This document shows positions 1 through 10,501 of a stretch of DNA of 26,663 bases, piece by piece. This DNA is from Terana coerulea. Its lineage: Eukaryota > Basidiomycota > Agaricomycetes > Polyporales > Phanerochaetaceae. Position 1 is the first letter of the stretch. Each line of letters begins with the position of its first letter. The translations under genes and the position numbers were made by a program. The DNA lies in contig JAKOGH010000932.1 of NCBI GenBank assembly GCA_024811115.1, positions 1-26,663 on the forward strand, written 5' to 3'. A model generated the notes under the pieces. It did not search any database and had not been told where the DNA came from. It was given only the letters and a program-made list of their open reading frames with translations.

Positions 1-257
1 CATCTGAAAAAACCCCCTTACTATTTCTGCCTAATGCATGCTGATAAGCACTAATTCATTGCACATAAGCTTCAAAGTAACACAACTAGATAAATAGATA
101 CATTAGGCCAATAAGGCAGTTTAGTGAGGTTCTTTTGCTAATTGTCTTAATTATTCTATATATTAGGGCAATTAGTCCTATTTCTCAGCTATTTGTTTCC
201 TTACTGTCCTATTTTGTTCCTTACATGCAGCTATAATACCACTACTGCTTGACTAGT

Positions 258-280
258 CATCTGAGAAATCCCCCTTCTTA
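258..280 (+). repeat. Internal extra copy of the terminal repeat
   Basis: CATCTGAGAAATCCCCCTTC matches the motif at position 1 and, inverted, the one at 2461-2485. Its presence 257 bp inside the left end suggests either nested copies or that this, not position 1, is the true left end of the element that closes at 2485. Confidence 0.6.
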
Positions 281-524
281 ATTTAACCTGATGTTCTGTA
301 TTGCATATTTAGTTATCTACATACAAGACTAAGCTACCTAACACAACAAACTACTTGTACTGTGCAGGTAAGCCCATGCACCATGCACCATACTCACCTG
401 CACTGCGCCATGCCCACCTGTGTGTTGTATCTGTCAGTAACATACTTACGTACACCACTACCCTGGCCCTCGTGTCGTGCACCAGCCCTTCTGACGGGGG
501 CGCACTTGTCAGCGTCGGTCTGCA

Positions 525-1140
525 CGCGTCGTGCTTCGCCACATCCTGCGCGCCAGCGCCGGCGCGGTGCGCGTGCTGCGCTCGTTGGCGTTGTGCTGGG
601 GTAGCTTGCTACCCTGGTCCCTCGCGTCGTGCGTCGGCCCTTTGTAACGGCGGCACGCTCGCCTGCGTCGGCCTGCGCGCGTCGTGCTTCGCCACGTCCT
701 GCGCGCCGGCGTTGGCGTGGTGCGCATCCGTCGGCACCGTACGTGCGTGCGCCGCTGTCCCGCCCTGCGTATCTTGCGCGTCGTGCTGTACGCGCCGGTT
801 TCTTGTGCGTCGGCGTCGCGCTCACCTGCGTCGGTCTGCGCGCGTCGTGCTTCGCCACGTCCCGCGCGCCGGTGTTGGTGTTATGCGCGTGCTGCGTTCT
901 CGGCGTCGCGCCTGTGTAGCTTGTTGCGCTGGTCCCTCGCGTCGTACGTCGGCCCTTTGTAACGGTGGCGCGCTCGCCTACGTCGGCCTGCGCGTGCTGT
1001 GCTTCACCACGTCCCGCGCGCCGGCGTTGGCGTTGTGCGCCGCCGTTCGTGTCGTACGCGTCGTGTCGTGCGCGCCGGCTTCTTGTGCGTCGGCGTCGCG
1101 GCGGCCGGCGTTGAGCTTGTTGCGTCGTGCTTGACTACGC
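525..1140 (+). repeat. GC-rich diverged tandem repeat array, period about 150-163 bp
   Basis: The phrase CGCGTCGTGCTTCGCC or a close variant starts at 525, 678, 841 and 991, giving spacings of 153, 163 and 150 bp. Longer phrases repeat at a higher-order spacing: GGTCCCTCGCGTCGT with CGGCCCTTTGTAACGG follows at 616 and again at 931, 315 bp apart. A 29-bp block beginning CGCGCCGG occurs at 791 and 1071. The array is extremely CpG-rich. Long reading frames cross it on both strands, but only because TAA/TAG/TGA are rare in such sequence. Their Cys/Arg/Ala-rich translations resemble no protein, so no gene is called here. Confidence 0.75.
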
Positions 1141-1201
1141 GGGCGTTCGCGCGCGGTGTTCGTTGCTGGTGGGGGATGCGTGGTGCCTATTCATGAAAGC
1201 A

Positions 1202-1236
1202 CCGTCCATAAGCCGTGCATGCACGGCCATGGACGG
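1202..1236. repeat. Compound palindrome
   Basis: An outer inverted repeat, CCGTCCAT (1202-1209) with ATGGACGG (1229-1236), encloses a perfect 14-bp palindrome CCGTGCATGCACGG (1213-1226). Together they can form a cruciform or a two-level hairpin. It lies at the right edge of the CpG-dense core. Confidence 0.7.
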
Positions 1237-1525
1237 CTCTGGGTAGCAGCGGTGGATGCGGCGAGAGGGCCACGTACCTCGTTTGCAGGGGAGCCCCTCC
1301 CCTTCAACAGCCTTGCTCGATAACTCACGCGTCCCCCACTCTTGTGTGGTGTCGCTTGGGTCCTGGTGTCGCGGTAGGTGGTCGCGACGCAGCTAACGCG
1401 TCGGTTAGGAATGAGGGACCGAGGGAATGAAAGATGACGCCAACCAAACGCGAAGGCTTCAAAGACGTTAAGGCGCTTCAATATACCCGGTAAGTTATGA
1501 CCATTCTGTACGATAACACACGCAA

Positions 1526-1600
1526 GCCGCTATGGCGTAGTTGTTAATCTACTGGGCCCATTTACCCAGGTGGTCCTGGGTTCAAGTCCTTCTGGGTGCA
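1526..1600 (+). ncRNA. tRNA-like unit with Pol III A and B boxes
   Basis: TGGCGTAGTTGT at 1533-1544 fits the tRNA A box and GGTTCAAGTCC at 1579-1589 is a perfect B box. They are 46 bp apart, as in real tRNA genes. Between them CTGGG and CCCAG can form an anticodon-like stem with an 8-nt loop containing CAT. The acceptor ends (upstream GCAAGCC, downstream TGGGTGCA) do not pair and the T stem is imperfect, so this is not a functional tRNA. A tRNA-derived SINE head or a tRNA pseudogene is the best reading. Confidence 0.5.
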
Positions 1601-2460
1601 TTGTGGTTATTTCTGGTCATCTTTTGTTGAGCCTCGGCCCATTAACAAAAGCATACAGTGTGAATTACTTTGGTCGTCTATGAAGCAGTCACTCTTTTAG
1701 AGCTATTGTGATATTTAAAATTGATTGTAACTTGTTGTTCAACTGTGGCAAATGGCAATTATATAAGAATATAGACATTCTAGGCAAAAGCAGCTCTTTT
1801 TAGCAATTGTACAGAGCTTATATATTAGGTTATAAAGGTAATATTAAAGAGCTTCAGACTTGTCATTAACAATATCCTTAAAGCTTTGTGCACTTTGAAA
1901 ACCAGTTTAATAAGGAATCTATTATGCATTTATATGCCAACTAGGCTGAAATAGAGAATAGTAGCTACATTAACTCTAAAAGTGTAATAGTATAAGTATA
2001 TAGATTAGCTGATTGGCAGAAAAAGGAGGACATAGAACTAAATTAGCTTTAAGCAATACAACAATAAGAGTCCAAGTAATAAATAAAAGCAATAGCAAAA
2101 TAAGTGTCATAAGCTCTAGATAATGTCATAAATATGATACAAATAACAAGCAAATAATTAAAAGGCTAATGATAAGCTACTGATAAAATATGCAATAGTG
2201 AGAAATTAGATAAAAAGAAATATAGTAAATGAGCTAATGAAAGAATGCAATAAGGCATTGGTAAGGGATAGAAAGTCAATTAGGCAGTAAAAAGCCATTA
2301 ATAATCAGCAGATTAGAATGTTAAAAAGGCAATGGGCTGTTTAGCAAGCTAATAAATGTAGATTAGCTAAATAAACTATATTTTAAGAATACATTTTCAC
2401 AAAAAGCGAAAAAGAGCATAATAAACAACTTAGTGTTAAATAAGAAGCATAAAGCATAGA

Positions 2461-2485
2461 TTAGAAAGAGGGGTTTTTCCAGATG
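2461..2485 (-). repeat. Right inverted terminal repeat
   Basis: Read on the minus strand this begins CATCTGGAAAAACCCCTCTT and pairs with the copies at 1-25 and 258-280. AT-rich sequence stops here and ordinary mixed-composition DNA begins immediately to the right, which fits an element boundary. Confidence 0.6.
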
Positions 2486-3220
2486 ATGCCGAACCCATAT
2501 ACCAGTGATCCTCCAGTCGAACCGCCACATCGAGCAACATCTGTTACCACCGACCTATAGTATCATGATCGTTGGGAAAGAAAGAACGGCGCTCTTTCTT
2601 TGAAATCAGTCGGACACAAAGATGGGTGCTCAAGATCCGAGTCGTGTGCTCTAAGCTCTCGAATAAGCTGGTGAGGAACGTCTCGTCTCGTTAACATTCT
2701 AAACAATCAGAGAAGCTGTCACCGCGACCGCGACGCTGCACCCGAGGCCTGAGGCCTGAACAGATTTTGCCGCTTCGCTCCTCGCCTCCCTCGTATCATG
2801 GGTCATTGCACACTGGCAGTGACAGTGGCAGCGCGGAAGGTCAGTTAGGCTTCGCCACGGGCGTCACACGTCACGTCCAATTGGACCGTCACGGGCGGTC
2901 CTCTCGAGTCACGACCACTATCCTTCTTTCCCGCCAACACTGACACAGCGACGGACAGATGAAGGTTATGATGATATTACAGCATACAGCCACCGGCCGC
3001 GCGATGAGCGCCTCACCAGCGGCTTTTCTTTCTTACACATATTGCAGCTGAAGGTGATTATACCAGTGTGATCATAGCCAAACAGCCAGGACCAATGGTC
3101 GTGTCTGATCACTAACCCGGACATGAATGCCGATACTTTAGGTTACCTCAGTAGTTATAAGCGCGATGCCCAAGTGCGCCTCACCTCACCAGCTTCAAGC
3201 TCTCGAACTGTACTGCGCGA
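2486..3220. other. Intergenic, upstream of the prenyltransferase
   Basis: Mixed-composition sequence between the right terminal repeat and the UbiA start. No convincing coding frame is seen. The pairs GAGGCCTGAGGCCTGA (about 2744-2759) and GGCAGTGACAGTGGCAG (about 2814-2830) are short direct repeats. It presumably carries the prenyltransferase promoter, but no TATA or CCAAT box stands out. Confidence 0.4.
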
Positions 3221-4509
3221 ATGTCGAAAGAAGAACTCATACCCAAAACGCCTTCGGTCGCCCCCCTCCGCCAACCATGTCAGCGGTCAGAACACTGCTG
3301 GCACATGTTCGAGTTGACTCGACTGCACAAATTTCCCCTCGGAAATATCCTCGTTATCTGGCCTTGTTGTACGTGCTCGCATTTTCCAAAGATACCGGTT
3401 CCTCATCTATTATGGCAGTGTGGGCACTGTTCATGGCGTCGAACCGCCAAGATAGCACGATAGCGACCCGCGACCTCGCTATGCAGGCGCTGTGGTTTGC
3501 GCTGGGCAGCACACTGCTTCACAGTGCGGCGTGCGTCTTGAATGATATATGCGACATCGACTTTGACCGTCAAGTTGGTCAGTGTGCCTTACTTCCGAGT
3601 TTGAATGAATTGGAAAGACTCAACAATCATAGAGCGCACCAAAGAATCGGCCCTTGGTGACGGGCTCATTGTCCTTGGCGTCGGCATGGACATTACTCTG
3701 TGTCCTCGTGACGGCATGCTTTTACACTCTGTCCTTTGCAAACCATACTGCGTAAGCTATCGTCCCCGTCATCTTCCTAGGTTCTGACACCGGGATGTAG
3801 GGCATTCATTGGAATTTTGGAATTTTCCCCCTCCACGCTTTACCCCCTCATGAAGCGGTGGACTTGGTGGCCCCAGGCATGGTTGGGTATGTGTTCAGAA
3901 GTCTAATACCGGACACCTGTCTAACAACCTATTACCTCAGGTATCGCCATGAACTGGGGGTTCCCAGTCGCCTGGCTGTCTATTAGGCCCTACACCACCC
4001 AGACCGACATGAACGTGATGTACGTTATGGGGCTGGGAATGCTGTGGTGTGTATCCTTGCTCGGATCGCGGGCCACACCTTCTGACGGGCTTGCTAGCTG
4101 GACTATTGTTTATGACACGCAGTATGGCTGCCAGGACAGGAAGGACGACGCAAAGGTCGGAGTGAAGTCCACCTCGCTGCTCTTCGGTCAGTGCGTCCGG
4201 TTGATCCTCATGACATTTGCCACCGTGTTCGTCGGATGTCTGGTCTACGCGGGGCGTCCTAAACGGGCAAACCACCGCCTACTTTTTGGTGTCCTGCGAA
4301 GCGGCGCAGCTGCGCACCTGGCCTGGCAGTTCTGTACCTGGGACGTCGAGAGCCCTGCCGACTGCGGCGCTTAAAAATTCAAGGTGCGTCGTGTGGCTCA
4401 CCTTGCGCTCGGCGCACTGCTCACGCTGTCGCTCTCACAGTCTCACGGGGACCTCGGGGCCATCGTGTGGGCGGGCGTCGTCCTTGATTCTGCGATGCAG
4501 CGCATGTAG
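3221..4509 (+). pseudogene. UbiA-family aromatic prenyltransferase, broken
   Basis: UbiA enzymes are multi-pass membrane proteins that join a polyprenyl diphosphate to an aromatic ring. I read seven exons: 3221-3368, 3419-3577, 3633-3751, 3801-3886, 3941-4046, 4098-4383 and 4441-4509. Visible landmarks in order are ELTRLHKFPLGN near the N-terminus, the first Asp-rich motif NDICDIDFD, ERTK...NRPL, YPLMKRWTWWPQ, MNWGFP, the second Asp-rich motif YDTQYGCQDRKDD followed by GVKSTSLLFG, and a C-terminal WAGVVLDSAMQRM before TAG. Start ATG 3221 is chosen because its frame holds the helix-1 motif and splices cleanly at 3368. Breaks: one extra base in AAA at 3641-3643, one extra base near 4251-4255, a net +2/-1 shift near 4308-4316, and an in-frame TAA at 4372-4374. 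All active-site aspartates remain. Fungal homologues act in meroterpenoid synthesis; the mitochondrial COQ2 branch is less likely given the neighbours. Confidence 0.85.
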
Positions 4510-5339
4510 ACTTTGCGGTGTATCGTCCATGCACCAAAACAGTGATACCCTACTCGATTTACATTGTCTGGAATGTAAAGACACCACATTTCTATCACAT
4601 ACTTCGCTCGCATGTATCGCCAAGTGAGGTATGCAACACTGCGGTAACTAACGCCGGCCGACCGCGAGTGATCGTTAACCATCGTTCTCAGTGCGACACG
4701 CCCGAACGGTGTGCGAGAGATGTACTACGGATGTACAGCTTCTGTCGTAGCTTTCCGATACCTTCAAGCGGCTGAGCGGGACGGCGTGCTGGAGAAGCAT
4801 CTGAGCCTTGCCTCCGTAGCTAACTATAGACCGTGGGAGGATTGGATGACAATCGGTCGAATCCTAATCCGAGCTGGCGGCGCCACAATCTCAGAAGACA
4901 GTCGTTATCGCTACGTTCTTTCATTGATATTCGTTGATACAGTTGATACCATCCCTCAATGATACATCAGTGCCTCGTCCTTCCATTGCTGGTGTGCTCA
5001 CCTATGCGCTGTCACAAAACATCCAATCTTCCGTTTGAGTTCGACATCGTTGTTCGTTGTAAGTACTCGGACATCTCGTGAGGTAAGATTTAATTTCACT
5101 GTGCAGATGATCTTTAATGATCCATGACACCTCCCGAGCGGCTTCAACTGCGTGGTTTGTCCGGCTGGCTCTCACACGTAGCTCATCATCCATCTGCGAC
5201 CACTTGTCGACTGCGTGCAAAAGCCAATAAATACTGTCTTCAGAGCGCCAGTTACACGGACAATCTGATTTCATTATTCTGCGAGCGGCCTGCCTGAACC
5301 TAATACTTACGGTCGTCACAAAACGGTGGTTTGGCTGGC
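4510..5339. other. Intergenic between convergent UbiA and ALDH genes
   Basis: This spans the two 3' ends. An open frame of 83 codons on the plus strand at 4711-4962 includes a WEDWMTIGRILI stretch, and a minus-strand frame continues through 5002-5300 with an amphipathic look. Neither resembles a family I know or has a good start, so neither is called a gene. They may be remains of another exon set. Confidence 0.35.
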
Positions 5340-7441
5340 TTAGATAACGGTCCTGTTCACGGTCACCGACTTGACATGCGTCCAAGCGTAGATGCCGTGC
5401 TTGGAGTGCTCGACACCGATACCGGACTCCTGCAACCACGCGAGTGAGCAGGGCATTGCATGGAAGCGAGACACATGCAAACCTTGACACCTCCAAATGC
5501 CTGTAGAGAAGTGCGTCAGCAGTGTGGGAGCGCTGATGCGTGGAAGACAAACTCACCAAGTCCCACTGGAACGCCTGGGATTCGTTGATCCAGACTGTGC
5601 ATTACGTCAGCCTCGGCCGACAAAAAGACGCGCTCCTACCTGTGCCCGCCTTCGATGCGCTAAGCGACGGTTTCAGCATGCGCCGTGTCATTCGTCCAGA
5701 TGGTGGCGGCGAGCCCGTACACCCCGTGGTCTGTGCGTATGAGCTGTGAGATCTCAAGACATGACAGCAAAGAAGGCGCCCCGCACTGAGTTTCGCTATC
5801 ACATCCTCTTCGTCTCGCCACCGCATGAGCGGGAGAATGGGACCAAATTCTGCCGGCGGCTGTCGGATGTAGCGCAGGGGCGTTCTGGCATCTCCATGCA
5901 CTCACGCTCCTCCTGCACGATCCGCGCGTCCTGCGGAGGGTCGTCCACAATGGTGATAGGCACGAAATACCCCTTGACGAGCCCGGGAATGTCAGCGCTC
6001 GCCGCCACACGCAAAGTTGTAGCCCCGCTGCTTGCAGTCGTCCATCAGCGACCTGCACAGGCCGCGAAAGCGTCAGCGCACCCGTCCACAGCCCTCAAAC
6101 CGAAAAAAAAAACCCCCCGTACATCACGCTGGCCGGTATTGGCGCCCTCGTTCTGAAGCGGGCCGACGCCTACGCCGGGGTCCGACGGGTCTCCGATCCG
6201 CACAGTGCGAGCATAGGCAACGAGCGCTGTCGCGCACGGGCGTCGTAGACGTCCGCTGCACGTGACACGCGTTTGATCGCTGACGCAAATCTGCCCTGCA
6301 TTGTGAAAGGAGCCCCAGAAGAGCCGCCTAGCGTGCACAGTCAGCGGTATATGATGGGGAGGCAAAGCGAGACGTACGGTGCGAGAGCCTCCGGGTTCAC
6401 GTCAGGGTAGACCAGCGCAGGGTCATTCCCACCGAGCTCGAGCGTCAGGCTCTTCAGCGAGGAAGCTGCGGCGTGCATTACAGACTTGCCCGCTGAGATG
6501 GAGCCTCAAGGAGATGCGTGCGATGCCGGGGTGTTCGGCAATGAGCGGTCCACTACAGTGTAGCATTGAGCATAAGCCCTCACGGAACGAGTAAGGCAGG
6601 ATACGTACAGCTCGCCGTCGTCTGCGAGGACGGAGAGGACCCCGGAGGAAGATACTGCTGTGCCATCTCGATGAATTTCATTGCACTCAACGGCGCATAT
6701 GGTGATGGCTTGACAATTAAACAGTTGCCTGTGAAGAGGGCAGGAGCTAGTTTCCACATGAACAAAGACATGGGAAAGCTGCGACCGTAAAGTCAAAAAA
6801 GAAGTACTCTGTATCTGAGCGGTGTTTCCACTCACTTCCAAGGCGTTATGGCGGCGCACTGGGACAGATTGCGACTAGTGAATAGATGAACAGGAACGAT
6901 ATAAAGACACGGACTAACCACACCGAGCGGGACGTAAGTCATCGTTGCTTTCTTATCGCTATTGTCTAGCAGCACCTCCTCTGGAAGAGTCTGCTTGGAT
7001 ATAGTATAGAGCAAGTCGACACAGCTACCGACTTCGATGAGGCTATGATAAGACATTTGTCAGGTAGAGCAACATTCCAACTGTAAAATGCTCACGCCAG
7101 CTCTCGCGCTTTTCCAACCTCTTCGATGACAAGAGACGTGAATGCCTCAAGATTGTCCTTCAGCATGTCGCCAAGATGCTTGACAATGACGCTTCGAGCC
7201 TCGACGGATGTGCTTGCCCAACGAGGGAAAGCTTTGGTCGCCGCATCCACGGCCGCGTCCAAATCCTTTGCGGTGGCTATCGGGGCTGACGCAATAGGGC
7301 TCTGTGTAGCGGGATTGGAAATAACATGCTGACGTTCCGAGGAGCATTTTTCCCCATTGATTATATTGTAACTGGCAGAAGTTAGTTGCTTTGTGGGGGA
7401 AACACGACGAGCACGCACAATTCGCGAGTAACGGATGCCAT
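5340..7441 (-). pseudogene. Aldehyde dehydrogenase (NAD(P)+-dependent), broken
   Basis: The ALDH superfamily oxidises aldehydes to acids. Start ATG 7441 opens MASVTRE, which splices to FYNIINGEK. Landmarks on the minus strand in order: AAVDAATKAFPRWA, LPEEVLLDNSDKK, TPWNFP (catalytic-site Asn), WKLAPALFTGNC, the cofactor lysine in VKPSPYAPL, the general-base Glu in LTLELGGNDPALV, the nucleophile Cys in HNAGQIC, FVPITIVDDPPQDA, FGPILPLMRWRDEEDVIAKL, GLAATIWTNDTA, then ESGIGVEH and a TAA at 5342-5340. Disruptions: a C run (plus strand) one short at 6640-6643, a 2-bp loss near 6505-6510, compensating shifts just after the catalytic Cys, a shift near 5995-6000, TAG at 5662-5660, and an extra G near 5650. 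The catalytic residues are present but the frame is broken repeatedly. It is convergent with the UbiA gene and divergent from the P450 at 8331. Confidence 0.85.
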
Positions 7442-8330
7442 GTCTGCGGGTGGTTGGGCGGGGGATGTCTCTGCAGCGACAAGCGAGGCGCAAGCCAGGG
7501 TCTGTTCGGACAGCCATCGGGAGCACGATACTCATAGGCAGAAACCCACCACGACAGGAAGGGGGAAATAGTATCACGGAACAGAATGTACGACAGGCAT
7601 TCCAACTCCTAGTACGACGGAAGAGATGGAGATGGAGATGGACGTCTGTCTAAACATTTGGCCGAATACTACGCGATAGGAGCCCCGATTGTGTGCGGGA
7701 AACTCCGCTACAAAGATTTTGTCCACTAAACTGATGCTATGTATCCACTATGAGCCATCAGCATTGAACACATCGCAGAGGCGATGTCCATGAAGCTTGC
7801 TCGTCTTCATGTGGGCTTTCTGCGGTAGCTACCGAAGTAATGGTTGAGAATCGACATCTATTTCGGCGATACCCACTGGCCATGAGGACATCCGGTGGTG
7901 TGGGAAACTGCATCTCGAGCAGGTCGAGTAGCGGAAGAAAGGATGACAGGGAGAAGCAGAGCCTGTGTGACGAGCCACGGCACATTCCGTAACAGCCAGC
8001 TCACGATCACCTGATCCAGATCTAGATTCTATCTCCCGAGGGATCTGCATCAATCCCGAAACACGGGCGCATACTGATTCGGAGTCTGCGACGCCGAGAT
8101 CATCATGTCAAACGGTAACGCTGTCCACTGCGAACCGCCGGTGCCAGGAGGAGCCAGGTTGCCCAGCTTACGCCCGAAGATTGTAGGGAATGGAGAGGTG
8201 GTCAGCGTTTCTGCAAACCAACTGCAAGGCTAGATCTTGAGCATAGCTGCCCAGTTCTAACCCGCAACGTCCAAGCGCTACTCTCTGCAGTCTGCCGCAT
8301 CGACTCGACACGCTCTGCCTACCCTCTCTA
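7442..8330. promoter_or_regulatory. Divergent intergenic region shared by ALDH and P450-1
   Basis: About 890 bp separate the ALDH start (minus) from the P450 start (plus), so both promoters must lie here. I see a small GAGATG triplication at about 7624-7639 and a pyrimidine-rich run just before ATG 8331, common at fungal transcription starts. No TATA box, known operator or coding frame is convincing. Confidence 0.4.
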
Positions 8331-10501
8331 ATGGGCTACTCTCTATTCTATCAGGGCCTGGCCGCAATCCTATGTGCCATATTCCTTGTGAGATGGAGGC
8401 AAGGTCGCAAACTACGCCTACCCTGCCCTCCTGGCCCACCACGCGAGTTTCTTCTAGGGAACCTCCGCTCGTTACCGACGTCGCTTATGTGGCTCACTTA
8501 CGAAGCCTGGGCGAAGACATATGGTACGTGATGAACCTCGTCTCCTGAGTATACTCAGCCGTGGGCCCAGGTGACATCATGTACCTCTGCGCGATGAACC
8601 AAGGGATTCTCGTGCTGAGTTCTCTCGAGTCAGCAAAGGAGCTCCTTGAACGGCAGAGCAAGACAACATCCGATCGCCCACGCTTCACCATGATTGCCGA
8701 GCTGTACGTGTGTACCGCTGCCCACTGTAGAGGTCGGCTAATCACGATGTCTTGCCGTGTAGCATGGGCTGGGACTGGGCGATTCAATTTCAGAACATGG
8801 GCCCTCGCTTCCGCCATTACCGCAGGGCCGTGCAGACCAGTATAAGTTCCAAGGTCCTACCGAGCTACCTCGATGTTGTCGAGCGTCGATCCGTCGATCT
8901 GTTAGCAAGCTTTCTGGACGACCCAAGCGATAAATTCTCTCTCGTAAAGCGGTGGGTTGTCCGTTCTCCGATTATCGATAGCGGCCTGATGCACCTCATG
9001 TTTACAGCTGTATTGGTGGGCTGACAATGACGATACTCTACGGAGAACAGCCTGGCGCCGTACGCGACCGCTACGTTGAAAGCGCTGAGATGGCAGTCGA
9101 TGGGCTGGTTGAAGCTGGAAATGTGGGAAAGTTTCTGGTGGACATGCTTCCTATCTGTGCGCTCAGAAATCGCGTTGTCTAATGTCGGTACTGATTCATT
9201 CGTAGTGAAATATGTCCCGGAGTGGTTTCCCGGGGCTGGCTTCAGGCGCAAAGCTCGCGAGTGGAAAAATGCCGCGCGAATGATGATTGAAGTACCATAC
9301 AATGATGCAAAGAGGAAATATGTGAGAGAACGTGTTATTCACTGTCTCGACTGCTGGTTCATCCCGTGTACAGGATGAGGGGAAGCTTCCAGCTTGCGTC
9401 ACCAAGATACTCCTCGACAGCCAGCTCCAAGATGACAAGGACGCCTGCACTGTCGACGCAGACCTTGTGATGAGCTGTGCTGGAGTTCTCTTCGTTGGTA
9501 GGTGCTACTAGTATATCCTCTGGATTTTTCTCACATCGCTCTTACAGGTGCTGCAGATACCGTAAGGTTGAGCTCGCCTCCCAGCCCAAATCTTATTTAA
9601 TTCTACTCTAGGCACTCTCGGCTCTATACACCTTTCTCTATGCGTGAGTCTCTGGCAAGTTCCATACCGGTTCACATGCTTAGAAGTCCGTTAGAATGGT
9701 AATGCACCCTACGGTACAGCACCGCGTGCATGAGGAAATCGCGGCACGTATTGGGAGCGACCGGCTGCCTACACTCCAAGACCGACCTATGTTGGAGTAC
9801 CTCGAGTGTGTCTATTTGGAGACTCTGCGGTGGATACCCGCTGTTCCACTGGGTGTATGACTTTCCCATGTAAAGTCAACTTAACACTCACCGTGATCTT
9901 CCAGGTGCCTCATTACACACAGGAGGATTGTACGGTGGGGAAGTATCGCGTACCAAAGGGGACGATTGTGCTCGTCAATCAATGGTACCGACTAATCAAA
10001 CGTGCCTCTGAAGTCCCGCTCACCGTACTATATCTAGGGCCATTCTCCGCAGCGAAGCAGCGTACGCAGACGCAGCGGCATTTCGGCCAGAACGGTTTCA
10101 GCCCGCAGAGGGCTGTTCTCCACCTCAAGATCCTCGAGACGCCTCGTTTGGCTATGGTCGCCGGTATGTGTACGATGCATCAGACCGAGATACATTGCGT
10201 TTACCATTGGCGCGTGCCCAGAGGCTGTCCAGGCAAGGCATTCGCGAACCAGTTCCTCTGGCTGATGATTGCGCGTCTGGCCGCCACATATGTCTTCGAG
10301 AAGGCGCGTGGCACAGACGGCGCGGCGCTCGAGCCGTCAGGCGAGCTGGTGTCCAGCATGATCACGTACGTGTCAACAGTGCGATGCAGTGGCGCCGCTC
10401 TGACCGAACCTTCGTCCAGGCGGCCTGTTGAATTTGCGTTTGCGGCTCGGCCGCAGTCAGAAGTCCTCGCTGCTCTTGTTCGCAAGATGTCTTCAGAATG
10501 A
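8331..10501 (+). CDS. Cytochrome P450 monooxygenase (P450-1), intact
   Basis: Haem-thiolate monooxygenase, ER-anchored in fungi, inserting oxygen into a small molecule. Twelve exons: 8331-8523, 8559-8703, 8763-8951, 9008-9156, 9206-9321, 9374-9497, 9548-9561, 9612-9643, 9695-9854, 9905-9984, 10038-10163 and 10222-10501. They sum to 1608 nt, 535 residues with one unbroken frame, a normal length. The N-terminus has a membrane anchor (LAAILCAIFLV) and a proline hinge PCPPGPP. Then come GLTMTILYG, the I-helix GAADTALS, ExxR as ETLR, FRPERFQP and the haem loop FGYGRRGCPGKAFA with the cysteine ligand. The second I-helix threonine is Ala. Exon 7 is a 14-nt microexon carrying the I-helix core. The last exon may hide a small extra intron after SSMIT. 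The family is P450 beyond doubt; the CYP number and substrate cannot be told. Confidence 0.93.

Larger units (their letters stand above)
1..2485. mobile_element. Decayed element with inverted terminal repeats, class not recognised
   Basis: The window opens with CATCTGAAAAAACCCCCTTA and the segment closes at 2461-2485 with a sequence whose reverse complement begins CATCTGGAAAAACCCCTCTT, a clear inverted terminal repeat. The arms (about 1-400 and 1620-2460) are AT-rich and full of TAA/TAG triplets in all frames, so no transposase survives. The middle holds a GC-rich repeat array, a compound palindrome and a tRNA-like unit. No target-site duplication can be checked because the left end coincides with the window edge. 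The outline suggests a nonautonomous or mutation-degraded DNA transposon. The element may extend or nest beyond the left edge. Confidence 0.55.

Noticed and set aside
355..1134. A 259-codon open frame and several overlapping frames on both strands in the GC-rich core
   Set aside because: Stop codons are rare in CpG-rich repeats, the product is a Cys/Arg/Ala-rich repeat of itself, and frames are open on both strands at once.
3166..3220. Upstream ATG 3166 as the prenyltransferase start
   Set aside because: Its frame lacks the ELTRLHKFPLGN helix-1 motif, which is in the frame of ATG 3221 and joins the later exons through a normal 50-bp intron.
5002..5559. A 185-codon minus-strand frame
   Set aside because: It overlaps the ALDH C-terminal exons in another frame, where the family motif ESGIGVEH is readable; no domain is recognised in the alternative frame.
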